Shown: positions 1 through 8,170 of the stretch, piece after piece
Layout: each line of letters begins with the position of its first letter
Position numbering within the stretch: the first letter of the stretch is position 1
From: Actinomycetes bacterium
Lineage (GTDB): Bacteria > Actinomycetota > Actinomycetes > Propionibacteriales > Nocardioidaceae
Direction: 5' to 3'
DNA length: 31,037 nucleotides
NCBI GenBank assembly: GCA_023396115.1
Contig: JAEWXC010000016.1
Span: forward strand, 1-31,037
The notes under the pieces: model-generated
Database searches by the model: none
Told to the model about the DNA's origin: nothing
What the model saw: only the letters and a program-made list of their open reading frames with translations
Translations under genes and position numbers: made by a program

Positions 1-128
1 TGATTCGGGACTCGACATGCCCCAAACTCTAACATGCCTTCAATGGCAAGCGGTCTGGACAGATACTTCTTGAATCGGCACGGTGTCATTACGGGCGGGG
101 GCCAGAACAACGTCCCTGGACATCACAG
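1..128. other. Unassigned left edge
   Basis: This stretch follows the stop codon of the subtilisin-like protease gene and runs to the window edge. I see no reading frame with coding character, no clear hairpin with a T-run, and no RNA gene. It is less GC-rich than its surroundings and may be the spacer to the next gene of the island. Confidence 0.4.
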
Positions 129-2741
129 CTAGGGCTGGATACGCCCGCGCTGGGCGACGCGAGCACGGGCCCGCAATTGTGCCCTGACCTCGTCGTGGAT
201 CGTGGTCGAGGTGCTGACGGCCGTCTCCACCGAGACGACAAGTCCGTAGCGAACGACATTTCCGGCCTTGAGTCGCTGGGCGTCATCCATGCACTGGACG
301 TGGAGCTGGACCGCGTCGCCGTCGCTGAATACGAGCGCTTGCTGGCCCTCAGCGATCTCGTGCTGCACGCTGCCACGGCGTACAGCAGTGCCTTCTGCCT
401 CGATTCGCTTCCCACCGGTGTCACCGTCGTCGAGCTTCTCGAAGAAGACCTTGGCTCCGCGGTAACGGGTCAGGTTCCCTGCCGCCGGGACGAACGACGC
501 CACTGTGACGGTGATGCGGTGCCACTCAGCCTTTGCCCGCAGCGACATGGGAAGAGGAATGGCGTAGGTGTGCCTCTGCTCCCGGCCGAGCGATCCGCCT
601 GCGATGAGCACTGCGCGGTTGGTTGCGGCCGTCGCGATGCGCTCCGGCCGGATCGAGCCGTACCCGAGCACGGGCGTGAGCGCGCGTCGCCACGTTTGGC
701 CGTCGAGGTTCAGCGCAGCGCGGAGGCGCTTGCCTTCGTCGCCCCATGTGCTGGTGTGAACGAGCAGCGCCTTGGCGAGGACGGGGTGATACTGAGCGTC
801 GGGGAACGGCGCATCTTGCGGATCGTCGCGACCTGCTTCGAGGACGTCGAAGATGCGACTCGCCTCGCGGGTGACCAAGGCGGTGGCATTGCTGGTGCCA
901 TGGGTGTAGCTGGTGGCGTCGGTGCGTCCGGCGGTTGCGGGAGCGGCGACCTGGATCCCTGGGCCGGTCGCAGCCGTATTCGCTGCGGCCAGCGCGACCT
1001 CGGAGGCGCCATCAGGAACCACAGGTTCCTGATAAAGCGCGCGGCCGCCGGAGTGGTACACGTCGGGCTTGATGGATCTGCCAACGCCAGGACCGACGGC
1101 ACCATAGAAGGCAGGCGCCCCCTGCGAGGTCAGGTCCCAGACGTTATCCGGCAGGGAGACCTCACCGCTCGCATCGTCGTGGGTGGCCGACACAGTGAGA
1201 GCGTTGATGGCGTCGCCAGGCGGCAGGATCCCACGCAGACGGCTGCTCGCATGGACCGCCTCAAGCGCGGCTTGCGCGGCTTCCTCGCGCGTGCTTGCCG
1301 CCCCCGCGGGGATCACGATCGGCACATCCGGGTGGTTCCCAGCGCTGACGACAAACAGGAGGTTGTAATGGACGGCAAGCCAGTCCAGGAGTCGTCCGAG
1401 CGGGCTCATCCGACGTACCAATGCCCGGGACTGGGCGCCGATGGAGAGGTTAACGATTCGAACGCTCGGGGCTGCGGGCGCCTGGTTGTCATCGCCTTCG
1501 ACAATCCGACGGATCGCCCGGTGCAGCAGGTCGGTCAGCAAGACCCCCTGGACGGCGACCTCTGAGCGCGGCTGGACTGGGTGCGGCTGCAGGATGGGGC
1601 GAACGTAGACGGGCCGATCCAGTGGCTCGCCCGGCTTGGAGAGATCGCCATGGATTACCAGAGATGCCATGGCGGTCCCGTGGTGACGGCTCGCGGTACC
1701 GTAGGTTGCCCCGAGGTCATCAGGGTCGTCGACGATCAGGCGACCGGCGAGTGCATCGTGGTTTTGGAACGGGAGACCGTCAAGGAGCGCGATCCGTGGC
1801 TGTCCGGCGACCCGCTCGACCGGGCCGATGGGACTGCGTCCAGTGGGCTCAGCGTCGGGCGCGGTCACAGACATCGGAACGTAGGGGCTGACGAACATGA
1901 TCTCGTCGGCATTGAGTAGTGCAATGGCCGAGGCGCCCTCCCCGAGCACGGTCTCGACCTGTTGGATCGGTAGTTCGGCGAGCACCGCGTGGTACGCGAT
2001 CTGTTCGATCTGAGCCCGGCTGATGACACTTCCGCCCGCCCTCTGTACGAGCGTCCCAAGATGTGACTCGGCGTGTGCACGGTCTTCGGCTTCGCGCCGA
2101 TACCAGAGCTCGATCTCGACACGAACAGAGCTGACAGACTGCCCGACAAGCTCCAGTGTCTCTTGCCAGCGTTCGAGAAGTCCTGTCTCGCGGATCCGAT
2201 CCTCAGGTCCCCAGCGACGGATCGCTCGCAATTGCTGGAACGCGGACTTGAACTTGCCGAGGCCCTGCTCGAACTTCATGTCAGGGTCTTGCTGCCACTG
2301 CTCGAACAGCCTCACTAACTGGCCGACAGCGGCCTCGTTCGACATCACCAGGTAGAGCGAATGCGTTACCGCGGAGTCGGTGGGCTGACCGTCCTGCACC
2401 ATGTGGAAGTCGTCGTCGGGCTCGCTCGGCTCGTCGAGCAGCTCTGCGAGGAACTCCAGGCCCTCGATCTTGTTGATCGCGTTGCCAAATGCCTCGACCG
2501 TGCCGGCGAGATCGAAGACGAGCACGAGGTCGGGATCGACCTCGTCCACTTGCTCAGTGCTGACCGCGGCTCGACGCGCGTCGAAGGCTTCAACGAGCTC
2601 ACGGAACTGAGGGCTGATCCGCTGGCCCTGACGGCTAGGCGAGACCTTGGTGAGCCTCGGCATGTTGCGGCGGGTCTGTTTGATCCGTTCGCCTGCCTCC
2701 GGCACACCGAGTGAGAGGAGGGGGCGCGGCTCCCCGCTCAC
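129..2741 (-). CDS. ietS: Subtilisin-like (S8) serine protease, IetS-like
   Basis: An 870-residue protein with a subtilase domain in its middle. The catalytic triad can be read in order: Asp321 in ALLDGLP, His354 in RHHGTAMAS, Ser617 in THGTSNATA, with the oxyanion Asn469 in VVSAGNH. About 310 residues precede the protease domain and resemble no family I can name; about 230 follow it. There is no signal peptide, so it probably acts in the cytoplasm. The start is GTG at 2741, which overlaps the TGA of the AAA ATPase gene (GTGA), so translation is likely coupled; an ATG at 2663 is the alternative but has no RBS. A cytoplasmic S8 protease paired with a small AAA ATPase is the known IetAS arrangement, described as a plasmid-stability toxin/antitoxin pair and as an anti-phage system. 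The assignment by architecture and pairing is good; activity is inferred. Confidence 0.85.
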   Translation of the reverse strand: MSGEPRPLLSLGVPEAGERIKQTRRNMPRLTKVSPSRQGQRISPQFRELVEAFDARRAAVSTEQVDEVDPDLVLVFDLAGTVEAFGNAINKIEGLEFLAELLDEPSEPDDDFHMVQDGQPTDSAVTHSLYLVMSNEAAVGQLVRLFEQWQQDPDMKFEQGLGKFKSAFQQLRAIRRWGPEDRIRETGLLERWQETLELVGQSVSSVRVEIELWYRREAEDRAHAESHLGTLVQRAGGSVISRAQIEQIAYHAVLAELPIQQVETVLGEGASAIALLNADEIMFVSPYVPMSVTAPDAEPTGRSPIGPVERVAGQPRIALLDGLPFQNHDALAGRLIVDDPDDLGATYGTASRHHGTAMASLVIHGDLSKPGEPLDRPVYVRPILQPHPVQPRSEVAVQGVLLTDLLHRAIRRIVEGDDNQAPAAPSVRIVNLSIGAQSRALVRRMSPLGRLLDWLAVHYNLLFVVSAGNHPDVPIVIPAGAASTREEAAQAALEAVHASSRLRGILPPGDAINALTVSATHDDASGEVSLPDNVWDLTSQGAPAFYGAVGPGVGRSIKPDVYHSGGRALYQEPVVPDGASEVALAAANTAATGPGIQVAAPATAGRTDATSYTHGTSNATALVTREASRIFDVLEAGRDDPQDAPFPDAQYHPVLAKALLVHTSTWGDEGKRLRAALNLDGQTWRRALTPVLGYGSIRPERIATAATNRAVLIAGGSLGREQRHTYAIPLPMSLRAKAEWHRITVTVASFVPAAGNLTRYRGAKVFFEKLDDGDTGGKRIEAEGTAVRRGSVQHEIAEGQQALVFSDGDAVQLHVQCMDDAQRLKAGNVVRYGLVVSVETAVSTSTTIHDEVRAQLRARARVAQRGRIQP

Positions 2742-3694
2742 TCGCCGGCTTGAGCATGCCAGTGCTCAAGCCGTTCCTTGACGATGCGGCGCAGGTCGGC
2801 GTCTGGTGTTTCCAACACCGCGCGCCGGCGGATGTCGAGGGCGAACTCCTCGAGCTCCGCGAAGCTCGCCCCGGCGAGTTTGTCGGCGATGGTTCGCGGT
2901 GCGTAGCCAAGGTCTCCGCCCAGACGCCTGGCCAGGCGCTCGAGATATTCGGTGGCCTGCGTTCGGGACGGGGCCAGGAGTTCGGCTCTGACCTGGAACC
3001 GCCTCCACGCGGCGCGGTCGAGCAGCTCACTGTGGTTGGTGGCACCGATCAGGATGACGTGTGCTGGCAGTCGGTCAATCTGCAAGAGCAGGGTGGACAC
3101 GACCCGCTTGATCTCACCGGTCTCGTGCTCATCGGATCGTTCCTTGGCGATGGTGTCGAGCTCGTCGAAGAACAGGACGCATCGCCTGCTGCGGACGAAC
3201 TCGAAAGCGTTGTCTAAGCGCGCCGCCGTCTCGCCAAGGAAACTCGAGACAACTCCCTCGTAACGGATCACGTAGAAGGGCAGCATGAGCTCTGCTGCGA
3301 TCGCCTCGGCAACGCTGGTCTTGCCATTGCCTGGGGGCCCCGAGAGGAGGAGCCGGTTGCGAGGCTCAATGCCATAGCTCCGCAACAGCTCTGAGCGCTT
3401 CTGCTCCTCCACAAGCTCAGTAATCACCCGGCGGGTCACCGGAGCGAGCTCGAGGTCTTCCAACCTTCGCTCGGGCACGATCTCTTGGACCAAGTCGCGG
3501 ATCGCGGCGGCATGGTCGTCGCGGGGCTTGCTGGTGCCGATCGTCGTGATGAGCTCCGACAGACGATCCGCCAACAGGTGGTGCTGATTGGCGCGCTCCT
3601 CGGAGATGACGGCTTCCACGAGGACACGGAATCGCTCGCGGTCTCCGCGCCGCTCGGCTTCGACCAGGTCGAGGAGAAGATCCGACCGCGCCAT
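2738..3694 (-). CDS. ietA: AAA+ ATPase, IetA-like
   Basis: A 318-residue AAA ATPase. Walker A GPPGNGKT lies at residues 119-126, Walker B VLFFDELD at 173-180, a sensor-1 Thr-Asn at about 219-220, and arginine-finger candidates at 231-232. The N-terminal ~90 residues are charged and helical, typical of a partner- or substrate-binding region. The open frame extends further upstream, but the ATG at 3694 is chosen because a near-perfect AGGAGGT lies 7 nt before it and the upstream extension has no coding character. The stop overlaps the GTG of the protease gene. In IetAS pairs the ATPase is thought to control or feed the protease; here that is inferred from adjacency. The 167-nt gap upstream should hold the promoter. 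Confidence 0.87.
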   Translation of the reverse strand: MARSDLLLDLVEAERRGDRERFRVLVEAVISEERANQHHLLADRLSELITTIGTSKPRDDHAAAIRDLVQEIVPERRLEDLELAPVTRRVITELVEEQKRSELLRSYGIEPRNRLLLSGPPGNGKTSVAEAIAAELMLPFYVIRYEGVVSSFLGETAARLDNAFEFVRSRRCVLFFDELDTIAKERSDEHETGEIKRVVSTLLLQIDRLPAHVILIGATNHSELLDRAAWRRFQVRAELLAPSRTQATEYLERLARRLGGDLGYAPRTIADKLAGASFAELEEFALDIRRRAVLETPDADLRRIVKERLEHWHAQAGE

Positions 3695-3861
3695 GCGCCC
3701 GACCTCCTCTGCCGTGCCTCGAGCACAGTGATCATAGCCACTCCGAATTCCAGCGTAAGGCTCGCCTCCGACAGTAGCCGCCGATGACCGCTGCCGCACG
3801 GATATCTCACCCCGCCACCGCTCACGCGTCGGCCGAACTTGGCCGATCTCACCCACCCCGG

Positions 3862-4254
3862 TCACCAGCCGGCCGGAGTCAGGGTGGCGAGACGCCGGAT
3901 GTCGCCAGCGAAGACCTGCAGTTGTCGCGCAAACTCCTCCGGCGCCATATGGACGAGGTCCTGCACGACCATGGCCGTGAACGGCCCGCCGATGCATCCG
4001 CTCGGTGAGCCCGTGAGGATGTTCTGGCATCCGCCGATCACCGAGATCAACTCAAGGTCGACCAAGAACCGCGGCCGACCGGGGATGCCACGACGGAGGT
4101 TCTTGCGACAGGAGCGCTCAAGGTTCCATAAGGCGTCAAGCACCGCTCCCTTGCAAGTCCCCTCCTCGACCGCATTGTCTCCCCGCTTGAGCGAAGCAAC
4201 CAACCGACCGGCGGTAGCCGAAAGCCCATCAGCCGCCTCGACCAGACGCCGCAC
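3862..4254 (-). pseudogene. Displaced C-terminal domain of the multi-TM protein (probable frameshift)
   Basis: A 130-codon frame opening at a GTG (4254) with no RBS. It reads as a plausible protein: a helical start (DEAVRRLVEAADG), five cysteines (in GTCKGA, ERSCRKN, GGCQN, SGCIGG and nearby), then a helical C-terminus. It overlaps the membrane-protein frame by about 200 nt, and that frame becomes Arg/Ser-rich and shadow-like exactly where this one starts to look coding. Moving back one nucleotide near 4266 joins ...RADRAAR to TDEAVRR in a smooth helix. The simplest reading is one gene of about 385 codons with a 1-nt deletion or a sequencing error. Two overlapping genes are possible but less likely. 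I recognise no family. Confidence 0.5.
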
Positions 4255-5027
4255 TGCTTCGTCTGTCGCGCAGCACGGTCCGCTCGCGCCCAGCTGAGGA
4301 GAACCGCGGCCAGTCCAACCATCGCTAGAGCAATGGACCTGCTGTCACGGAGGCTGAGCGCGACGGTGGCGCCCACGATGGCGACCGGCACTGCGATGTT
4401 CGTGAACTGCCTGAACGTCCCGAGCTCGCGCCACCACCTCGCCCGTGTCAGCGGGACCGGACGGAGGTCTTCTACGCGGACCATCATCATGATCCCGACA
4501 GCCATGGTCGCGAACACCAATGCGTTGGAGAGGAAGTAGACCACCTCTTCGGACCAGCTACCCAGGATCACCGCGGTAACAAGCAAGGCCACCGCGACGA
4601 ACGCCGTGAGCACCTCCAAGCCGATGAGCAACACGGTCACGGCGGCGCCGCCGAGCCTGATTGTGCGGAAGATCCGCTCGACACGTAGCTCTCCGTTGGC
4701 GCCCCGCCTCGCAAGGTCGATCACGCCCAGCATCGCTATGGCCGGACCCAGGCCGACGGCAACACCGCCTGCCCAGTTCCACGCAGGACCGGCTAAGTAG
4801 AGCACGGTGATGCCGAGGCTGACGAGAAGGACGCCCACAGCGATCTGCGCCCAAGAAAGCGCGCGTGATGTGTCTGCTCGTCTGCGGCCGCTAGGCACCT
4901 TGTCGCGGAGCTTGATGGCGTGCGTCATCAGCATGCCGGGCCGGTCGGTGTCACGTCGCCTGCCTGCCGAGGGCCTCGGGCGATCTGCAACTGGTCCGGA
5001 CGGAGGTGCGGCGACTGTGGTGGTCAT
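4047..5027 (-). CDS. Multi-pass membrane protein of TIR operon, 3' part probably out of frame
   Basis: A 326-codon frame. After a charged, Pro/Arg-rich N-terminus (1-55) there are about six hydrophobic segments: roughly 57-80, 86-105, 126-157, 162-183, 210-226 and 231-246. An intracellular membrane-anchored role is therefore likely. The start ATG at 5027 overlaps the TGA of the TIR gene (ATGA), so it is translated with it. After about residue 255 the sequence loses protein character, and the likely true continuation is in another frame down to 3862. No family is recognised. In a TIR operon a membrane partner could be the effector or anchor, but that is inference. Confidence 0.6.
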   Translation of the reverse strand: MTTTVAAPPSGPVADRPRPSAGRRRDTDRPGMLMTHAIKLRDKVPSGRRRADTSRALSWAQIAVGVLLVSLGITVLYLAGPAWNWAGGVAVGLGPAIAMLGVIDLARRGANGELRVERIFRTIRLGGAAVTVLLIGLEVLTAFVAVALLVTAVILGSWSEEVVYFLSNALVFATMAVGIMMMVRVEDLRPVPLTRARWWRELGTFRQFTNIAVPVAIVGATVALSLRDSRSIALAMVGLAAVLLSWARADRAARQTKQCGVWSRRLMGFRLPPVGWLLRSSGETMRSRRGLARERCLTPYGTLSAPVARTSVVASPVGRGSWSTLS

Positions 5028-5812
5028 GCTGCGTCCTCGGTCTCACCACGAATGACGGCGGCGATCTGCTCGGCCATCTCCTCCACCGCCATCGAGTCCG
5101 TCGCAAGGGCGACCTTGTCGGCCAGCGACGGGCTGTACGCGCGCACCTGGTCGCCGGTGAGGTTGTGCCAGATGGGCAGGAGGGTCTGCTCGCCGGCGAC
5201 GGTCCGGGTGACGAGGCCGTCGAGCTCGTGGTTGGTCCACCCCTTGGCGAAGAACCGCTCGGAGAGGATCACGATCCCGAACCGGCTCGCCCGGATGCCC
5301 TGGTCGATCTTCCGACGGAGGCTGTCGCCGATGGTCAACTCGGTCTTGTCGAGCCACACGCTGATGCCGAGGTCGACGAGGGCATCGCGCAGCGGAATGG
5401 CGACAGCCTCCTTGTCCTCGCTGGCGTGGGAGATGAAGACGTCCCACGTCTGCCCACCCAAGGCGTCTCCGTCGGGCTCGACCGGCTCGCGAACCTGGAC
5501 GTCGCTGATCGGGCTCCGCTCGCGGATCGGAGCCAGCATGCCTGGCGGCGGTGGCTGAACCGCGACACTCGCTCGGACTCGCCCAGCCAGCCCGCCGAGA
5601 TCGACGACGACAAACCAGTGGCCGCTGTTGGGGATGGGAAGACGGACGGGCGACTTGGTGGCGCGGCCGCCATGAAAGGAGAAGCGCCGGCCGGCCTTGA
5701 GGGCGCGGTAGTTGCTCGCCGTCATCAAACGGACGTTCGCCTGCTTGTCGAGGGTGACGACGGCGACTGCGCCCTTCTTCTGCTGCTTCAGGTCGAAGTA
5801 GAGGTGCTGCAT
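5024..5812 (-). CDS. DUF1883-TIR domain fusion protein
   Basis: A 262-residue two-domain protein. Residues 1-85 match DUF1883: ANVRLM, the GG-x(3)-SPVRL stretch and SGHWFVVVDLGG are hallmarks of that family. A Pro-rich linker (87-95) leads to a TIR domain from about residue 121: DVFISHASEDK at 124-134, VWLDKTEL at 152-159, SERFFAKGW at 184-192, and NHELDGL with Glu197 at the position used by NAD-cleaving bacterial TIRs. TIR domains in bacterial defence make or cleave NAD-derived molecules; which applies here cannot be told. The ATG at 5812 has an AGTGAGG whose TGA is the stop codon of the upstream DUF2188 gene, so the two are tightly linked. The stop overlaps the membrane gene. A defence role is inferred from the domain and the surroundings. 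Confidence 0.85.
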   Translation of the reverse strand: MQHLYFDLKQQKKGAVAVVTLDKQANVRLMTASNYRALKAGRRFSFHGGRATKSPVRLPIPNSGHWFVVVDLGGLAGRVRASVAVQPPPPGMLAPIRERSPISDVQVREPVEPDGDALGGQTWDVFISHASEDKEAVAIPLRDALVDLGISVWLDKTELTIGDSLRRKIDQGIRASRFGIVILSERFFAKGWTNHELDGLVTRTVAGEQTLLPIWHNLTGDQVRAYSPSLADKVALATDSMAVEEMAEQIAAVIRGETEDAA

Positions 5813-5822
5813 CGCCGGCGCC

Positions 5823-6068
5823 TCACTTCTTGTCGCGCGGAGGGTTGGGATCGTTGCCCGGCGCGATGGTGTCGGAGTCGCGGATGCGGCCGTCGCGGCG
5901 GTGGATCACGACCTCGCCGCCGCCGGCGTTGCCGACGATCTCGCCGGCCCGGCGTACGGCCTCGGCTTGAGTGTCGGTGTGTGCGCTGGCGCGCTGGGCG
6001 CCGGGAGCGCGGACGTCCCACCCGCCGTTCTCGTTTCGGACGACGTGCCTGCGGTTGGTGTTGCTCAT
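5823..6068 (-). CDS. Small DUF2188 protein
   Basis: An 81-residue protein that fits DUF2188: an N-terminal RHVVRNENGGWDV strand segment, a TQAEAVRRAGEIV helix, then GGGEVVIHRRDGRIRD and a polar DPNPPRDKK tail. The molecular function of this family is unknown. The ATG at 6068 has AGGAGAG 4 nt upstream. It is the first gene of a three-gene unit with the DUF1883-TIR protein (10-nt gap) and the membrane protein, so it is probably an accessory or sensor part of the same system. Confidence 0.8.
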   Translation of the reverse strand: MSNTNRRHVVRNENGGWDVRAPGAQRASAHTDTQAEAVRRAGEIVGNAGGGEVVIHRRDGRIRDSDTIAPGNDPNPPRDKK

Positions 6069-6421
6069 GGTCTCTCCTGCTGGATCTCATCTTGTGGGTC
6101 GGGCTCGTCCGGTGATGAGATGCAGGCGCTTATCCGCATGCGATCACCTCGCGTGCCGCGGGCGTCTGGTGGCTAGACCAGGCGCCCGCACTGCATTTCT
6201 GGGCGCACCCGCTTCTACATATGGCAGCAGACGCCAGCGACGTTTCCGGACGACACGCCCAATCCGCGCGACCAATTCCGCGGTCGCGCATCAGCGTCAT
6301 CCGCATTTACGCGCGATTCACGCCGCCCGACCTGCGGCGTGGCGCCGCCGCGTCTGGCGCAGACTAAGCGAGTATTGGAGGCCCTCGAAGGCATATTCCG
6401 CGCGACCTATGAGGTGACACG
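6069..6421. promoter_or_regulatory. Divergent promoter region with hairpin
   Basis: A 353-nt gap between the DUF2188 operon (leaving leftward) and the plus-strand zinc-finger gene. It must carry both promoters. Arms at 6161-6170 and 6177-6186 form a 10-bp inverted repeat with a single G-T wobble and a 6-nt loop; no T-run follows, so it may be an operator rather than a terminator. No coding frame, tRNA or clear transposon end was found. Confidence 0.4.
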
Positions 6422-6862
6422 ATGCCGAGTGCCGATCACGTCCGTCCGGTGGCAGGGGAGGCCGCCGACGATCAGTTCGACCTTCCGGATCTCTGCGCGC
6501 GCCCGCAGTGCCGCAAGGAGTTCCGCCAGCAGGTAGGCAGGGGACGCAAGAAGGACTACTGCTCCGAGACATGCCGTCGACTGGCTGATCGTGATTACAA
6601 GCGAGCGCGAGCAACGGTCGAGCACTTTGAGAAGCTCGCGCGTCGGTCTCGGCACGATGTCCTGGCCTTCGGTCGATCAGCTGACGATTCCGCCGACTCA
6701 GGCATCAACGAAGAGGTGGCCCTGTCACGTGCCGTCGACGCCCTCGGGCGCGCCGAAGCCGTCCTTCGATTCGTCGGTGATGCAGACGCGCGCCTCGTGG
6801 CGGAGCTCGAGGCGCTGTGTGATGGGGTGCGAGGCTTAGTCACTCACGCGCAGGCTGGCTGA
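6422..6862 (+). CDS. Small zinc-finger/helical protein (left copy)
   Basis: A 146-residue protein. Near residues 25-58 it has a C-x4-C pair, then GRGRKKDYCSETCRRLA, the GR-x(3)-YCS-x2-CR signature of small actinobacterial zinc-finger proteins that probably bind DNA. The rest is helical and charged (RDYKRARATVEHFEKLARR; later RAVDALGRAEAVLRF). The ATG at 6422 has a GAGGTGA about 4 nt upstream. It runs opposite to almost every other gene in the island and ends 11 nt from the convergent last gene of the Tn7-like operon. A related protein lies at 15770-16090 on the other side of that operon. A regulator or DNA-binding accessory role is inferred; there is no direct evidence. Confidence 0.75.
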   Translation: MPSADHVRPVAGEAADDQFDLPDLCARPQCRKEFRQQVGRGRKKDYCSETCRRLADRDYKRARATVEHFEKLARRSRHDVLAFGRSADDSADSGINEEVALSRAVDALGRAEAVLRFVGDADARLVAELEALCDGVRGLVTHAQAG

Positions 6863-6873
6863 CGACTGGTCCG

Positions 6874-7077
6874 CTAGCAGCCGGTGTCACCGACGCGGAC
6901 GTCGAGGACTCGGTGCAGCAGGAGCGGTTCGTGGTCGCGGCCGAGGGCGCGTCGCTCGGGGACGCGGGTGATGACGCGTTGGTCGAGATCGATGACGTAG
7001 GTGCTGCAGGTCTCTGTGGTGATCTGCCAACGTCCGGTGGCGTCGTCGTCGATGCTGGCCGTCAGAGTCGACGGCAT
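6874..7077 (-). CDS. Small conserved hypothetical, last gene of Tn7-like operon
   Basis: A 67-residue protein, predicted mostly beta: ASIDDDATGRWQITT, then STYVIDLDQRVITRVP and a C-terminal LHRVLDVRVGD. The pattern 'W-x-I-x-T-x(3)-S/T-x-Y-x-x-DLD' is one I associate with short actinobacterial proteins of unknown function. The ATG at 7077 lies 10 nt after the stop of the 360-residue gene upstream; its RBS is weak. Position and strand make it the eighth and last gene of the tnsA-led operon. Function unknown. Confidence 0.6.
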   Translation of the reverse strand: MPSTLTASIDDDATGRWQITTETCSTYVIDLDQRVITRVPERRALGRDHEPLLLHRVLDVRVGDTGC

Positions 7078-7087
7078 TCCGCGTTCG

Positions 7088-8170
7088 TCAGCCGTGACCC
7101 CCCTCTTGCTGCGGCGTGCGCTCGGGGCACGCGGCGAACGCGCGCGCGGCCGCAAGCACCTTCGTGCCGGCGATAGTCGCCGCGCTCTCGCGGATCACGC
7201 GCGCTGGGGCGGAGTCATCGAGGTGCGGGTTGCGGCCTTGGAACCAGGCCTGGATGACGGTGGCGGAGTCCTGCTGGAGGAGCAGTGACGCGGCTTGGTG
7301 GGCGAGGCGTAGCCGGTTGACGACGTCGTCCGGAGGCGAGCGGGGGTCGGTCGAGTCGGCCCAGGCGCGCACGGTTCGCGTGTCTGGCGCGGAGCTCAGG
7401 TAGGCAACCAGCTTGGCGCCGAGGAGGTCGCACAGTTCCGCGACGAGTTCACGAGTCGTCAGCACATTCTCGCCCGGGATCTCGCCGCCAGATGCCGCCG
7501 ATGTCTCGAGGTGCGCCTCGCTGCGGCTGTGTATCGCGCGACGGAAGGTGGCAACGGCGATCTGGTAGGCGGTGGTGTTGAGCCGCGAGAGCGGGAGGCC
7601 GTCGTGGTCGTAGGTGCGCCACATCATCCCGGTCACGAACACCCAGAGGTGGCTCGGCGGAACGGTGACGGTCGTGCACGGGCTGCGGCGGCTGAGCCAG
7701 GCGAGGTCGGTGCCGCGAGCTGAAAGGACGATGACGTCGCCTCGCTCGTCACTGTGCTCGTGGTCGACGGGCAGGAAGTTCATGACCGCCATTGGCTCGG
7801 TGCTGCGGCGCAGGAGGTCGGCGAAGTCGTTCTGGGACCGGGTGGTCGAGGCGAGGTTATCGGTGAGGAAGCGCAGGACGGCCTCTGCCCGCTCGAGACC
7901 GGCCAGGATGTCGTCGGGTTCGGCAACACGGGCCCAGTGCTGGAGGATCTCGACGAAGACCGCAGGCTCATCGGTGTGGTACGCGCCGTACACGCGTTCC
8001 CTGACGGTGCCGTCGGGTTGCGGGATGCCGGCGGTGAAGGCGAAGTCGCCGAAAGGGCCGGGCGTGGTGAAGTCGAGAGTGGCGTCGACACCGTCGGCCT
8101 GCGGGACGAAGAAGACCGGCAGGGTTGTCCGAGGCTCGGCGGAGCTGCCGGGGTCGTCATCGGTCGGCAT
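7088..8170 (-). CDS. Xre/MbcA/ParS-type domain protein in Tn7-like operon
   Basis: A 360-residue protein. The C-terminal third looks like an antitoxin-type Xre helix-turn-helix followed by the MbcA/ParS toxin-binding fold: ELVAELCDLLGAKLVAYLS (about 241-259), TRTVRAWADS (about 264-273), then VIQAWFQGRNPHLDD and APARVI (about 305-326). The first ~230 residues are a separate region, with a YGAYHTDEPAVFVEIL segment and a GLERAEAVLRFL helix, that I do not recognise. The ATG at 8170 has GGAGAGGAGG 6 nt upstream, so this start is firm. It overlaps the end of the 101-residue gene by 14 nt and is followed closely by the 67-residue gene. No partner RES/MbcT-type toxin is visible, so it is more likely a DNA-binding regulator or target-selection accessory than an antitoxin; this is inference. 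Confidence 0.7.
   Translation of the reverse strand: MPTDDDPGSSAEPRTTLPVFFVPQADGVDATLDFTTPGPFGDFAFTAGIPQPDGTVRERVYGAYHTDEPAVFVEILQHWARVAEPDDILAGLERAEAVLRFLTDNLASTTRSQNDFADLLRRSTEPMAVMNFLPVDHEHSDERGDVIVLSARGTDLAWLSRRSPCTTVTVPPSHLWVFVTGMMWRTYDHDGLPLSRLNTTAYQIAVATFRRAIHSRSEAHLETSAASGGEIPGENVLTTRELVAELCDLLGAKLVAYLSSAPDTRTVRAWADSTDPRSPPDDVVNRLRLAHQAASLLLQQDSATVIQAWFQGRNPHLDDSAPARVIRESAATIAGTKVLAAARAFAACPERTPQQEGGHG

Noticed and set aside
177..1565. Long plus-strand frame opposite the protease gene
   Set aside because: It is the mirror of the S8 protease, whose catalytic motifs are clear; the frame has no motif of its own.
4255..4290. Programmed frameshift in the membrane gene
   Set aside because: No slippery heptamer or strong downstream structure is seen; a deletion or sequencing error is simpler.
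6069..6421. Left end of the Tn7-like element
   Set aside because: I looked for copies of the CTATT iterons or the dyad from the tnsA side and found none; GCATTT-like matches were too short.
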